Assembly: GCF_017368795.1 (NCBI RefSeq)
Contig: NZ_JAFNLL010000034.1
Coordinates: 1-51,687, forward strand
Length of the DNA stretch: 51,687 bases
Direction of reading: 5' to 3'
DNA from: Arthrobacter cavernae
Lineage (GTDB): Bacteria > Actinomycetota > Actinomycetes > Actinomycetales > Micrococcaceae
Positions within the stretch are counted from its first letter, which is position 1. Every line of letters starts with the position of its first letter. A program made the translations under genes and the position numbers. Shown here in pieces: positions 1 through 8,348 of the stretch. The notes under the pieces are model-generated. The model saw nothing but the letters and a program-made list of their open reading frames with translations. It searched no databases and was not told the DNA's origin.

Positions 1-72
1 GCGCCGGTCCCGCGGATCCCGGAGGGGATTGCGGTACCCGGCGTTCTTCCTGCCGTTTTCAGATTCTGGCAT
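1..72 (-). CDS. zwf: Glucose-6-phosphate dehydrogenase, N-terminal fragment
   Basis: The minus strand from an ATG at base 72 reads 24 codons to the window edge (MPESENGRKNAGYRNPLRDP and on). This Arg/Asn/Pro-rich lead resembles the start of actinobacterial glucose-6-phosphate dehydrogenases, just before the NADP-binding Rossmann motif, which lies outside the window. The enzyme oxidises glucose-6-phosphate to 6-phosphogluconolactone and makes NADPH. It starts 15 bases after the pgi stop, so it is probably the fourth gene of a tkt-tal-pgi-zwf operon. The fragment is too short for a domain call. The identification rests on the N-terminal sequence and on this gene order being common in actinobacteria. 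Confidence 0.7.
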   Translation of the reverse strand, partial: MPESENGRKNAGYRNPLRDPRDRR

Positions 73-87
73 GTTTGCTATTGTGCC

Positions 88-1719
88 TTAGCTTTCGAGG
101 GCGCTGGCCTGGCCGGCCAGCGCAGCGACAACATCCTGGAGCTGCGCCACACCGGCCGCACGGTCGGTGAGGTGCAGGCGGAGAACCGGGCGGCCGTGGC
201 CTTCCAGGACCTGGGCGTCACCGGAGGCCTGGGCCGCGATGAGCTCACCGAAGGTGAAGGGGCGCTCGGGGATGGCGAGGTCCGTGGCCGAGGAGGCCGT
301 GACCTGGAGGAAGGCGCCGATGGCGGGGCCGCCCTTGTGGAACTGGCCGGTGGAGTGCAGGAACCGCGGGCCCCAGCCGAACGTTACCGGGCGGCCGCTG
401 ACAGCAGCCAGCTGGTCCCGGACTCCTTCGAGCGAGGCATGCGTGATGCGGTCCAGGTACGCCTGGACACTCAGGTAACCCGTGGCACCCAGTTCGCCCA
501 GCAGAGCCTGCACTGCTTCGCCAACCGTGGCGGCTTCACCCAGCCAGGCGCCGCCGCGGACCTCGACCGCACCGTCAACGAAGGCGGCCGGAGTCGGCTC
601 CGGGCGGGCGTCCAGCAGGCCGCGGGCAGCAACCTTGGCTGCCTCGACGTCGGGCTGGTCGAAGGGGTTGATGCCGAGCAGGCGCCCGGCCACCGCCGTC
701 GCGAATTCCCACACCAGCATCTGGGTGGCCAGGCCACCGGCGATCGCGACTTCGTTTTCACCGAGTTCGACGTCGGAGTCCTCGCCCACCAGCCGCACCA
801 CCAGGACGTCGTCGGCGCCGCCGCTGACCTCCGGGGCGTTGGGGCCGGCGACGACGGGCAGCACGCCCGTGCCCAGCTTGCCGGTTGATTCCGCGATGAG
901 CTGCTCGGCCCAGTCGGCGAAGCCGACGATCCCGGAGCCGTCCTCGGCGATGACGATCTTGTCGCGCAGGGGAGTGGTTCCGCCCAGGGCAATGCCCAGG
1001 GCAAGTCCGATGTTGTCCGCGGCGTCCTCGTTGAGGATTTCGGTAGCTTCCTCGGCCTCATCCAGGAACGCCTGGATGTCCACGCCGGCCAGGCCGCAGG
1101 GCACCAGGCCGAATGCGGTCAGCGCGGAGTAGCGTCCGCCGACGTTGGGGTCGGCGTTGAACACGGCGCGGTAGCCGGCCTCGCGGGAGGCCTTGTCCAG
1201 CGGGGAGCCGGGGTCCGTGACGATGATGATGCGGCTCTTCGCGTCGATGCCGGCCTCAGTGAAGGCCTGCTCGAAGATACGGCGCTGGGAGTCCGTCTCA
1301 AGGGTGGAACCGGACTTGGACGAGACCACGATGGCGGTCTCGTCCAAACGGTCCGCTACGGCAGCACCTACCTGTTCGGGATCGGTGCTGTCCAGCACAG
1401 TCAGCTCGACGCCAGCGGTGCCGGCAATGACCTCGGGAGCCAGGGAAGAACCACCCATGCCGCAAAGGACAATACGGGTGATGCCCTCGGCGCGCAGGGC
1501 GTCGCCGAGTTCCAGAATGTCGGCAACCAGCGGCTGGGAGACGGCCGCGGCCTCAACCCATCCGAGGCGGACAGCGGATTCGGACTCCGCATCCGGACCC
1601 CACAGGGTGTGGTCCTTGGCGAAGATCCTCGTGGCGATCCGGTCTTCAACGAGACCGTCGATGTGCTTCTCGATGGCCTGCCGTGCGGCACCGGTGGCGT
1701 CGTAGCTGAGTGTGCTCAT
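88..1719 (-). CDS. pgi: Glucose-6-phosphate isomerase (543 aa)
   Basis: Interconverts glucose-6-phosphate and fructose-6-phosphate in the cytoplasm. The sugar-phosphate (SIS-type) fold shows at residues ~85-95 (GMGGSSLAPEV) and ~130-145 (VSSKSGSTLET), with the NVGGRYSALTAFGL segment near 190-205. The sequence belongs to the type that in many bacteria is fused behind transaldolase as a bifunctional Tal-Pgi protein. Here the two are separate genes, with the transaldolase stop codon six bases upstream of this ATG, which implies translational coupling. It lies in a tkt-tal-pgi-zwf operon. Full length, no sign of damage. Confidence 0.95.
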   Translation of the reverse strand: MSTLSYDATGAARQAIEKHIDGLVEDRIATRIFAKDHTLWGPDAESESAVRLGWVEAAAVSQPLVADILELGDALRAEGITRIVLCGMGGSSLAPEVIAGTAGVELTVLDSTDPEQVGAAVADRLDETAIVVSSKSGSTLETDSQRRIFEQAFTEAGIDAKSRIIIVTDPGSPLDKASREAGYRAVFNADPNVGGRYSALTAFGLVPCGLAGVDIQAFLDEAEEATEILNEDAADNIGLALGIALGGTTPLRDKIVIAEDGSGIVGFADWAEQLIAESTGKLGTGVLPVVAGPNAPEVSGGADDVLVVRLVGEDSDVELGENEVAIAGGLATQMLVWEFATAVAGRLLGINPFDQPDVEAAKVAARGLLDARPEPTPAAFVDGAVEVRGGAWLGEAATVGEAVQALLGELGATGYLSVQAYLDRITHASLEGVRDQLAAVSGRPVTFGWGPRFLHSTGQFHKGGPAIGAFLQVTASSATDLAIPERPFTFGELIAAQASGDAQVLEGHGRPVLRLHLTDRAAGVAQLQDVVAALAGQASALES

Positions 1720-1725
1720 GGTGGG

Positions 1726-2844
1726 TTAGGAAGCCTTCCGTGCAGCGGCGAGGGCGCCTTCGACGTCGCCCAGGAGTTCCTTCCAGCTGGCCACGAACTT
1801 CTCGAGGCCTTCGGACTCGAGGAGGGCCACGACGTCGTTGTAGGAAACGCCGAGGCCCTCGAGGGCGTTGAGGGTCTGGTTGGCTTCTGCGTAGGTGCCG
1901 GAGATGGTGTCGCCGGTGACCACGCCGTGGTCGAAGGTGGCCTCAAGGGTCTTCTCCGGCATGGTGTTGACGACGCCGGCAGCTGCGAGCTCGGTGACGT
2001 ACAGGGTGTCCGGGTAGGCCGGGTCCTTGACTCCGGTGCTGGCCCAGAGCGGACGCTGCGGACGGGCGCCGGCTTCGGCCAGCACTGCCCAGCGTTCGGT
2101 GGAGAACAGCTCTTCGTAGACCTGGAAGGCGAGGCGGGCGTTGGCAACGCCGGCCTTGCCCTTGAGGGCCTTGGCTTCCTCGGTGCCCAGGGCATCGAGG
2201 CGCTTGTCGATCTCGGTGTCCACGCGGGAAACGAAGAACGATGCCACGGAGTGGATCGTGGAGAGGTCGTGGCCGTTCTCCTTGGCCTGCTCGAGGCCGT
2301 TCTGGAAGGCGTTGATGACGGCGCGGTAACGCTCCAGCGAGAAGATCAGGGTCACGTTGACGCTGATGCCCTCGGCGAGGGTCGCCGTGATGGCCGCGAG
2401 GCCCTCAAGGGTTGCCGGGATCTTGATGTGGACGTTGTCCCTGTTGACCCTGGAGTGGAGGTGCTTGGCCTCGGCGATCGTGCCGGCGGTGTCCCAGGCC
2501 AGGCGGGGATCCACCTCGATCGAGACGCGGCCGTCCACGCCGTTGCTGGCGGCGGCAACCGGGGCAAACAGATCGCAGGCATCGGCGACGTCGGTGGTGG
2601 TGATCTCGAAGATCGTCTCGTCGAGGCTGGCGCCCTGGGCTGCGAGTTCGGCGATCTTGGCGTCGTAGTAGTGGCCGGACGTGATGGCCGCGTGGAAGAT
2701 GGACGGGTTGGTGGTCACGCCAACCACGTTCTTTTCTTCGATCAGCTTCTGCAGGCTGCCGCTGGACAGGCGTTCCCGGGAGAGGTCGTCAAGCCAGATG
2801 GAAACGCCGGCGTCGGACAGCAACTGGGTGGGTGTCGTGGTCAT
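1726..2844 (-). CDS. tal: Transaldolase (372 aa)
   Basis: Transfers dihydroxyacetone units between sedoheptulose-7-phosphate and glyceraldehyde-3-phosphate in the non-oxidative pentose phosphate pathway. Recognisable segments are [12 protein letters not shown] near the N-terminus, [13 protein letters not shown] at ~40-52, HIKIPAT with the Schiff-base lysine region at ~140, and [12 protein letters not shown] at ~265-276. The length fits the long actinobacterial transaldolase. The ATG at 2844 has a good ribosome-binding site (AGGAGC). The gene lies 41 bases downstream of tkt and 6 bases upstream of pgi in one operon. Confidence 0.95.
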   Translation of the reverse strand: MTTTPTQLLSDAGVSIWLDDLSRERLSSGSLQKLIEEKNVVGVTTNPSIFHAAITSGHYYDAKIAELAAQGASLDETIFEITTTDVADACDLFAPVAAASNGVDGRVSIEVDPRLAWDTAGTIAEAKHLHSRVNRDNVHIKIPATLEGLAAITATLAEGISVNVTLIFSLERYRAVINAFQNGLEQAKENGHDLSTIHSVASFFVSRVDTEIDKRLDALGTEEAKALKGKAGVANARLAFQVYEELFSTERWAVLAEAGARPQRPLWASTGVKDPAYPDTLYVTELAAAGVVNTMPEKTLEATFDHGVVTGDTISGTYAEANQTLNALEGLGVSYNDVVALLESEGLEKFVASWKELLGDVEGALAAARKAS

Positions 2845-2885
2845 TTCGTTTTGCTCCTAGAAAGTCGGGTTCAGTCAGAGTCGCG

Positions 2886-5030
2886 TCAGACAGCGAGTTC
2901 TGTGAGGGAGTCCTTGGCAGCGGCGGTGACTGCTTCCGCGGTGATGCCGAACTCCTTGAAGAGGCGCTTGTAGTCCGCGGAGGCGCCGAAGTGCTCGAGG
3001 CTGATGCTGCGGCCGGCGTCGCCGACGAATTCGCGCCAGCCCAGGGCCAGGCCGGCCTCGACGGAGACGCGGGCCTTGACGGCGGCGGGAAGCACGGACT
3101 CGCGGTAGGCGGGGTCCTGCTTGGTGAACCACTCGACGCAGGGCATGGAGACGACGCGGGTGGCGATGCCTTCGGCCTGGAGGGTTTCGCGGGCCGCCAC
3201 GGCCAGCTGGACCTCGGAGCCGGTGCCGATCAGGATGACCTGTGCCGGGACGGTCTTGCCGTCGCGGGAGGCTTCGGCCAGGACGTAGCCGCCCTGTGCG
3301 ACGCCGGCGGTGGAGCCGAAGGTGTCGCCCTCGGCCGCGCCGTCGCCGCGGGCCCAGGTGGGGATGTTCTGGCGGGTCAGCACGATGCCGGCCGGGTTCT
3401 CGTGGTTCTCGAGCATGGTCTTCCAGGCTGCGGCGACCTCGTTGGCGTCGCCGGGGCGGACCACGTCCAGGCCCGGGATGGCGCGCAGGCTGGCGAGCTG
3501 CTCCACGGGCTGGTGGGTGGGGCCGTCCTCGCCGAGGCCGATCGAGTCGTGCGTCCACACGTACAGCGAGGGAACGCCCATGAGGGCGCCGAGGCGGATG
3601 GCGGGGCGCTGATAATCGCTGAAGATCAGGAAGGTGCCGGAGAACGCCCGGGTGCGGCCGTGCAGGGCGATGCCGTTCACGATCGATGCGGCGGCGTGTT
3701 CGCGGATGCCGAAGTGCAGGACCCGGCCGTAGGGGTTGCCCTTCCACGCACCGGTGGAGCGCGATGCCGGAATGAAGGACGGCGAGCCCTCGATGGTGGT
3801 GTTGTTGGACTCGGCAAGGTCGGCGGAGCCGCCCCAGAGTTCGGGCATGACCGGGCCGATGGCGTTCAGGACCTTGCCCGAGGCGGCGCGGGTGGAGACG
3901 TCCTTGCCGGCTTCGAAGACCGGCAGGGCGGCGTCAAGCTCGACGGGGAGCTTCCTGGCCTCGATGCGCTCCAGGAGGGCGGCGTTTTCCGGGTTGGCGG
4001 ACTGCCAGGCCTCGAAGCCGGCCTGCCATTGGGTGCGGGCGGCCGCGCCGCGTTCCACGGTGCCGCGGGCGTGGGCCAGGACCTCGTCGTCGACCTGGAA
4101 GGTCCTGGCGGGGTCGAAGCCCAGGACTTCCTTCAGTGCCGCGACTTCCTCGGTGCCCAGGGCCGAACCGTGGATCTTGCCGGTGTTCTGCTTCCTGGGG
4201 GCCGGGTAGCCGATGATGGTGCGCAGCGAGATGATGGACGGCTTGGTCGTCTCGGCCTTCGCCGCACGCAGCGCGCTGTAGAGTTCCTGGACGTCTTCGA
4301 CGTACTCGCCGGTCGGGTTGTTGTCGCTGGGGCGGGTCCAGTCAACGCGCTGGGTGTGCCAGCCGTAGGACTCGTAGCGCTTCAGGACGTCCTCGGTGAA
4401 CGCGATGTCGGTGTCGTCCTCGATCGAGATGTGGTTCTCGTCGTAGATCACCACGAGGTTGCCTAGTTCCTGGTGGCCGGCCAGCGAGGAGGCCTCGGAG
4501 GTCACGCCTTCCTGGAGGTCCCCGTCGGAGGCGATGACCCAGACGGTGTGGTCGAACGGGCTGGTGCCCTCCGCCGCCCCGGGGTCGAACAGGCCGCGCA
4601 TCCGGCGCTGGGAGTAGGCGAAGCCGACCGCGGAGGCCAGGCCCTGGCCCAGCGGGCCGGTGGTGATCTCCACGCCCGCGGTGTGCTTGTACTCAGGGTG
4701 GCCCGGGGTCAGGGAACCCCAGGTGCGCAGCGCCTGAAGGTCCCCCAGCTCCAGGCCGTAACCGGAGAGGAAGAGCTGGATGTACAGGGTCAGGGAGGTG
4801 TGGCCCGGGGACAGCACGAACCGGTCACGCCCGATCCAGTCCGGATTCTTCGGGTCGTGGCGCATCAGCTTCTGGAACAGCAGGTACGCGGCGGGCGCCA
4901 GGGACATGGCCGTGCCCGGGTGGCCGTTGCCGACCTTCTCCACGGCATCCGCGGCCAGGACACGCACCGTGTCGACAGCGCGCTGGTCCAAGCTGGTCCA
5001 TGACAGTTCTTGCTCTTCCAAATGTGGCAC
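2886..5030 (-). CDS. tkt: Transketolase (714 aa)
   Basis: Thiamine-diphosphate enzyme moving two-carbon ketol units between pentose phosphates. Seen in order: [10 protein letters not shown] (~38-47), the ThDP-binding stretch beginning [11 protein letters not shown] (~168), [14 protein letters not shown] (~430) and [19 protein letters not shown] (~490-510), then the C-terminal domain. Length is normal. The GTG at 5030 gives 714 residues; a TTG six bases further in is also possible because no strong ribosome-binding site is visible. It is the first gene of tkt-tal-pgi-zwf and is transcribed away from ctaB. Confidence 0.95.
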   Translation of the reverse strand: MPHLEEQELSWTSLDQRAVDTVRVLAADAVEKVGNGHPGTAMSLAPAAYLLFQKLMRHDPKNPDWIGRDRFVLSPGHTSLTLYIQLFLSGYGLELGDLQALRTWGSLTPGHPEYKHTAGVEITTGPLGQGLASAVGFAYSQRRMRGLFDPGAAEGTSPFDHTVWVIASDGDLQEGVTSEASSLAGHQELGNLVVIYDENHISIEDDTDIAFTEDVLKRYESYGWHTQRVDWTRPSDNNPTGEYVEDVQELYSALRAAKAETTKPSIISLRTIIGYPAPRKQNTGKIHGSALGTEEVAALKEVLGFDPARTFQVDDEVLAHARGTVERGAAARTQWQAGFEAWQSANPENAALLERIEARKLPVELDAALPVFEAGKDVSTRAASGKVLNAIGPVMPELWGGSADLAESNNTTIEGSPSFIPASRSTGAWKGNPYGRVLHFGIREHAAASIVNGIALHGRTRAFSGTFLIFSDYQRPAIRLGALMGVPSLYVWTHDSIGLGEDGPTHQPVEQLASLRAIPGLDVVRPGDANEVAAAWKTMLENHENPAGIVLTRQNIPTWARGDGAAEGDTFGSTAGVAQGGYVLAEASRDGKTVPAQVILIGTGSEVQLAVAARETLQAEGIATRVVSMPCVEWFTKQDPAYRESVLPAAVKARVSVEAGLALGWREFVGDAGRSISLEHFGASADYKRLFKEFGITAEAVTAAAKDSLTELAV

Positions 5031-5442
5031 GAAAACCGAGCCCCTCTCTGTGCTGACGGCAGGCGTTGCGGACGTGCCGGAGCAGGAGCACAGATGGCGC
5101 CCGCTGCGGGTTGTCTACCAGCCGTTCACCATTGAAACGTTGATCTATCACCCAGTCACCCGACCCTGAGAATACGTTTTCCCGGAAAGTCGTCGAGTGC
5201 TGATCTGCAGACAGCTTAGCCTCATTCGGGGGCCCGGGCCGTGGGATTTCCCAAAATTGGGCGGAAATTCCGTTTTATGAATCACTGTGTGGTTTAGATG
5301 GCGTGAAGGTTCGGAAACATTGGTGAATTTTCGGTGCCACGGCCAACTTCGGGTCACGGTATGATATCTGGAGGCCACCAGCGGCACGTGCACCCCCGAT
5401 TTGGATAGCCGCCGCTGCGAGAACACCAGAGCATAGAACAGA
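5031..5442. promoter_or_regulatory. Divergent intergenic region between tkt and ctaB
   Basis: 412 bases without a convincing gene separate the diverging tkt and ctaB starts. The part at about 5255-5370 is clearly more AT-rich than its surroundings, as expected for promoters in this genome. A TATGAT hexamer at 5360-5365, about 78 bases before the ctaB GTG, is the best -10 candidate. I see no matching -35 box and no clear operator. Confidence 0.4.
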
Positions 5443-6402
5443 GTGACTGCCACCGTGAGCACAACAGATACGCACCTCAACGCTGCCCCCGCCCGGGGAA
5501 GCAACGGAATCTCCCGTAAGTTCAAGGCGTATCTTGCCCTCACCAAGCCGCGCGTCATCGAGCTTCTTCTGGTCAGCACCCTGCCGACCATGATCTTCGC
5601 CCAGCGCGGCTTCCCCTCGCTGGGGCTTATCCTTGCCACCCTGGTCGGTGGAGCCTTCGCCGCCGGCAGCGCGGGGGTCTTCAACTGCTATATCGACCGC
5701 GACATCGACAAGCTCATGCACCGCACCGAGAAGCGGCCTCTCGTTACCGGCGAAGTGACGCCCCGGGAAGCTCTCATCTTCGGCTGGATCTTGGGCGCGG
5801 CGTCCATCGCCATCCTGTGGTTCGGCGCCAACCCGCTGGCAGCCTGGCTGGGACTCGGTGCCATCTTGTTCTACGTGGTCATCTACACGATGATCCTCAA
5901 GCGCCGCACGGCACAGAACATTGTGTGGGGCGGAGCCGCCGGCTGCTTCCCGGTGCTCATCGCCTGGGCTGCTGTCACCAACACCGTTGAGTGGCCCGCC
6001 GTCGTGCTCTTCATGGTGATCTTCCTCTGGACGCCGCCGCACTACTGGCCGCTGTCCATGCGTTACGGCGAGGACTACCGCAATGCCAACGTCCCCATGC
6101 TCGGCGCCATTGCGGGTGCCAAGGTGGTTTCCGTGCAGGTGGTCCTCTACGCCTGGGCCATGGTCGCCTGTTCCCTGCTCATGGTTCCCGTCGGCCGGGC
6201 CGGCTGGGTCTACACCATCGCTGCCATCGCGGCAGGCGTCTGGTTCCTCTACGAATCCCACGCCCTCTACAACCGCGCCCAGGGCGGCGACGTTTCGAAC
6301 AAGGGCGCCATGAAGGTGTTCCACGGTTCCATCAGCTACCTGACGCTGCTCTTCATCGCCCTCGCCGTGGATCCGTTCGTCGGTTCCCCGCTGGTCGGCT
6401 AA
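5443..6402 (+). CDS. ctaB: Protoheme IX farnesyltransferase (haem O synthase, 319 aa)
   Basis: Integral membrane UbiA-family prenyltransferase that adds a farnesyl group to haem B to give haem O, the precursor of haem A for aa3-type cytochrome oxidase. The two Asp-rich prenyl-diphosphate sites are visible: [15 protein letters not shown] (~83-97) and the [19 protein letters not shown] loop (~195-213). About eight or nine hydrophobic segments follow [19 protein letters not shown]. The GTG at 5443 gives the full product; a second GTG at 5455 is an alternative. The next haem enzyme, ctaA, converges on it, but an IS110 element has inserted between them. Confidence 0.95.
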   Translation: MTATVSTTDTHLNAAPARGSNGISRKFKAYLALTKPRVIELLLVSTLPTMIFAQRGFPSLGLILATLVGGAFAAGSAGVFNCYIDRDIDKLMHRTEKRPLVTGEVTPREALIFGWILGAASIAILWFGANPLAAWLGLGAILFYVVIYTMILKRRTAQNIVWGGAAGCFPVLIAWAAVTNTVEWPAVVLFMVIFLWTPPHYWPLSMRYGEDYRNANVPMLGAIAGAKVVSVQVVLYAWAMVACSLLMVPVGRAGWVYTIAAIAAGVWFLYESHALYNRAQGGDVSNKGAMKVFHGSISYLTLLFIALAVDPFVGSPLVG

Positions 6403-6429
6403 GGCCCGCACCGCCTCTTCCGGGCACGA

Positions 6430-6488
6430 CCCAACGCTCTCTACCTTTGGCGCGATTTTCCCAACGCTCTCTCACTTTTGACCTTAAA
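6430..6488 (+). repeat. Two tandem ~30-bp intergenic repeat units (left cluster)
   Basis: Two direct units start 28 bases after the ctaB stop, at 6430 and 6460 (each opening CCCAACGCTCTCT). Both carry an ACCTTTG- or ACTTTTG-like core. The same unit occurs twice in inverted orientation at 8217-8280, after the ctaA stop on the far side of the IS. An approximate consensus from the four copies is AACGCTCTCTCACCTTTG. This looks like a species-level intergenic repeat rather than part of a gene. Confidence 0.75.
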
Positions 6489-6489
6489 T

Positions 6490-6535
6490 GCCGGAACCCT
6501 CCTGCACATCATGTGCAAGAGGGTTCCGGCGTTTA
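6490..6535 (+). terminator. Strong hairpin terminator after ctaB
   Basis: A 12-bp perfect inverted repeat (6490-6501 with 6519-6530, GCCGGAACCCTC arms) encloses a C/A mismatch and a further 7-bp palindromic pairing (TGCACAT with ATGTGCA, 6503-6517). It is followed by GTTTAG. It fits a factor-independent terminator for ctaB. It could also mark the target or left boundary of the adjacent IS110 element. Confidence 0.65.
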
Positions 6536-6589
6536 GCCTCAGAGGTAACTAGACGATATGTGTGAGGGGGCTGCGGCCCGGGGTGGGTT

Positions 6590-6717
6590 CTGGTCCTTCT
6601 GATCGTCCATTGTCGCCGGGACGGCTCCGGACCGCGGGCTGTGGGGTGTGACTGGGTCCGGGGCCGCGCGGTCCGGGGCCTGGTCTCGGCGGTGATGGCC
6701 TTTATCAGAAGGGCCAG
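6590..6717 (+). ncRNA. Candidate bridge RNA / long structured RNA of the IS110 element
   Basis: Three nested pairings form one long hairpin. 6590-6603 pairs with 6704-6717 (14 bp, one G-U). 6607-6618 pairs with 6687-6698 (12 bp, three G-U). 6623-6636 pairs with 6667-6680 (14 bp, one G-U). Only short internal loops separate them, and the apical loop is about 30 nt. IS110 elements are known to express a guide ('bridge') RNA from the non-coding end, in this subgroup upstream of the transposase gene, and the position fits. The near-continuous pairing is longer than the loop-rich structures described for IS621, so the exact RNA limits and guide loops are inferred, not seen. Confidence 0.5.
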
Positions 6718-6730
6718 GAAAGGGGTGGGC

Positions 6731-6814
6731 TGGAACCTTCTCTTCAAGTTCCCGTGGGTTGTCCCCAGACTTAATCCGTTGGGGCAGAGCCACATTTGAA
6801 GGTTGGAGGTTCCA
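6731..6814 (+). promoter_or_regulatory. Hairpin covering the transposase ribosome-binding site
   Basis: TGGAACCT at 6731-6738 pairs with AGGTTCCA at 6807-6814. Inside, TTCAA/TTGAA (6743-6747 with 6796-6800), GTGG/CCAC (6754-6757 with 6790-6793) and CCCC/GGGG (6763-6766 with 6781-6784) continue the stem to a 14-nt loop at 6767-6780. The GGAGG ribosome-binding site (6805-6809) of the ATG at 6818 lies partly in the 3' arm, so folding would hide it. It may be the second domain of the bridge RNA, a translational brake on transposase, or both. Confidence 0.5.
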
Positions 6815-6817
6815 GCT

Positions 6818-7924
6818 ATGTTTGAGCGTACTCACGTGGGCCTGGATGTCCACGCCCTGTCGGTTGTTGCCTGCGCGATCGACGGGCAAACCGGCGAGAT
6901 GCTCCGGGCCCGGCTGACGCCGGACCATGGAGAGATCCTGGCCTGGATCCGCGGCTTGCCTGGCCCGTGCCGGGTGGTTTACGAGGCCGGCCCGACCGGC
7001 TTTGTCCTGGCACGGTTCCTGCGCGCGGCCGGTGTTGATTGTGTGGTCGCGTCCCCGTCCAAGCTTCAACGCCCGCCCGGGGACCGGGTGAAAACGGACC
7101 GTAACGATGCCCTGCATCTGGCCCGGCTCTTGAAGCTGGAGCAGATCACGGAGGTCATCGTCCCGGGCCCCGGGCAGGAAGCGGCCAGGGACCTGGTCCG
7201 GGCCCGGGAAGATACCCGCGGGGACCTGATGCGGGCCCGGCACCGGGTCTCGAAACTGCTGCTGCGCCAGGGCATCCATTACACCGGCGGAGACACCTGG
7301 ACCCAGGCCCACATGGGCTGGCTCTACCGGCAACGCTTCGACTCCGCACCCTTGCAGCTGGCCTACGATCTTGCCCTTGAGGCTGTCACGGAGACCCTGG
7401 CCCGGCGGGACCGCCTGGATGCGGCCATCACGAAAATCGCCTATGACAGCGAATACACCCCGGTGGTGCGGGCGCTGGAATGCCTGCGCGGGGTCTCGAC
7501 GCTGACGGCGTTCGGTCTGGCCGTGGAGATCGGGGACTGGAACCGGTTCACCGGATCCACCATCGGCGCCTACCTGGGCCTGGTGCCTTCGGAGAACTCC
7601 TCCGGCCAGCACCGCTCCCAGGGCAGCATCACCAAGACCGGCAACACCCACGCCCGCCGGCTGCTGATCGAGGCCGCCTGGCATCATCGCCGGCCCTACA
7701 GCCACCCCTCAGCGCTTATGCGTTCGCGGTGGGAAGCAGCCACCCCTGTGGCACGGGCCCGCGGGCAGGCCGGCAACCGGCGCCTCCATGAGCGCTGGCT
7801 CGTTTACCTTGAGCACCGGAAACGGCCCGTGGTCGCGAACGTCGCGGTCGCCCGGGAACTGGCCGGCTGGTGCTGGTCCCTGGCCAGCGAAGCACAAACC
7901 GCCGCCACACAGCAGCGGCCCTGA
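6818..7924 (+). CDS. IS110-family transposase (368 aa)
   Basis: DNA recombinase of the IS110 class: an N-terminal RuvC-like DEDD domain and a C-terminal Transposase_20 domain. The first Asp is in HVGLDVHA (residue 10). The Glu is in VVYEAGP (~55), and the last pair is in KTDRNDALHLARLL (~92-105). The C-terminal domain shows LTAFGLAVEIGDWNRF, AYLGLVPSENSSG and ITKTGNTHARRLLIEAAW, with the serine-containing segment needed for catalysis. The ATG at 6818 is chosen because GGAGG lies nine bases upstream. An in-frame ATG at 6803 overlaps that site and is unlikely. The gene appears intact. Confidence 0.93.
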   Translation: MFERTHVGLDVHALSVVACAIDGQTGEMLRARLTPDHGEILAWIRGLPGPCRVVYEAGPTGFVLARFLRAAGVDCVVASPSKLQRPPGDRVKTDRNDALHLARLLKLEQITEVIVPGPGQEAARDLVRAREDTRGDLMRARHRVSKLLLRQGIHYTGGDTWTQAHMGWLYRQRFDSAPLQLAYDLALEAVTETLARRDRLDAAITKIAYDSEYTPVVRALECLRGVSTLTAFGLAVEIGDWNRFTGSTIGAYLGLVPSENSSGQHRSQGSITKTGNTHARRLLIEAAWHHRRPYSHPSALMRSRWEAATPVARARGQAGNRRLHERWLVYLEHRKRPVVANVAVARELAGWCWSLASEAQTAATQQRP

Positions 7925-8141
7925 AAAGCCCGGGGCGTCTGCGTCGGTGTCTCGCAGCGCGTGGAGTGAACTCGCGTTAACCCTATGGGCAGCTACGAAA
8001 CGGCCACGCCCGAAACTAGAGAAGCGATACCCTCCAGCCGAACACCTTCGCCCTGCGGTAACCAACCCGCGCATATTAGTCTGACCACGCCGTCGACAAC
8101 GACACGCTGAACACCAAACAGACGCCCCGGCCACCATCAAA

Positions 8142-8212
8142 GAAGCGGCCCCAGGCTCACACACCCGGGACCGCTTCGTCCTGCCCTCTTGACAGAAACG
8201 ACTACATATTAG
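8142..8212 (+). other. Right end of the IS110 element: subterminal hairpin and TTGACA box
   Basis: 8142-8155 pairs with 8164-8177 (GAAGCGG/CCGCTTC outer arms, two mismatches, 8-nt loop). It is followed by TTGACA at 8189-8194 and CATATTAG at 8205-8212. A second CATATTAG lies at 8072-8079. The TTGACA has no properly spaced -10 box in the linear DNA. In circularised IS110 elements a promoter for the bridge RNA is known to form across the joined ends, so this could be the -35 half. The rest of 7925-8141 holds no gene I can support. Confidence 0.4.
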
Positions 8213-8216
8213 GGTT

Positions 8217-8280
8217 GCCCGAAAATGGCTCAAAGGTGAGCGAGCGTTTGCCGAAATGGGCTCAAAGGTGAGAGAGGATC
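8217..8280 (-). repeat. Two tandem ~32-bp intergenic repeat units (right cluster, inverted)
   Basis: Two units (8217-8249 and 8250-8280) share a GGCTCAAAGGTGAG core, the reverse complement of the ACCTTTG core in the 6430-6488 copies. They lie about 70 bases beyond the ctaA stop. With the IS removed, the ctaB-ctaA interval would contain two inward-facing pairs of the same repeat, a BIME-like arrangement. Confidence 0.75.
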
Positions 8281-8285
8281 CTGCC

Positions 8286-8313
8286 GGAGGGCCCGGAAAT
8301 GACGGGGCCCTCC
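8286..8313 (-). terminator. Hairpin downstream of ctaA
   Basis: GGAGGGCCC at 8286-8294 is complementary to GGGCCCTCC at 8305-8313 with a 10-base loop, 35 bases after the ctaA stop. There is no T-run on the ctaA strand, so it may slow or end transcription, or stabilise the 3' end of the mRNA. Confidence 0.5.
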
Positions 8314-8348
8314 GCACACGTGGGCGGACGCCGCAGAGCGGGCTGTGC

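Larger units (their letters stand above)
6537..8212 (+). mobile_element. IS110-family insertion sequence, ends approximate
   Basis: A single transposase gene of the IS110 DEDD/Ser class is flanked by about 280 non-coding bases upstream and about 290 downstream. The ends are estimates. The left limit is placed just after the ctaB terminator hairpin, near a TTAG at 6533-6536. The right limit is placed at a TTAG at 8209-8212, because the inverted ctaA-side repeats begin immediately afterwards. No long terminal inverted repeats or target duplications are evident, as usual for this family. The left non-coding part is unusually structured (see the RNA entries). The element looks intact and interrupts only intergenic repeats. 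Confidence 0.75.

Noticed and set aside
2832..4466. 544-codon open frame on the plus strand opposite tkt
   Set aside because: Antisense to transketolase, low complexity, no recognisable domain.
5275..6411. 378-codon minus-strand frame opposite ctaB
   Set aside because: Antisense shadow of a well-supported membrane enzyme; the product is His/Asp/Gly-rich and lacks hydrophobic or catalytic features.
6802..6817. Upstream ATG at 6803 as transposase start
   Set aside because: It would overlap the GGAGG ribosome-binding site that correctly serves the ATG at 6818, and it adds five non-conserved residues.
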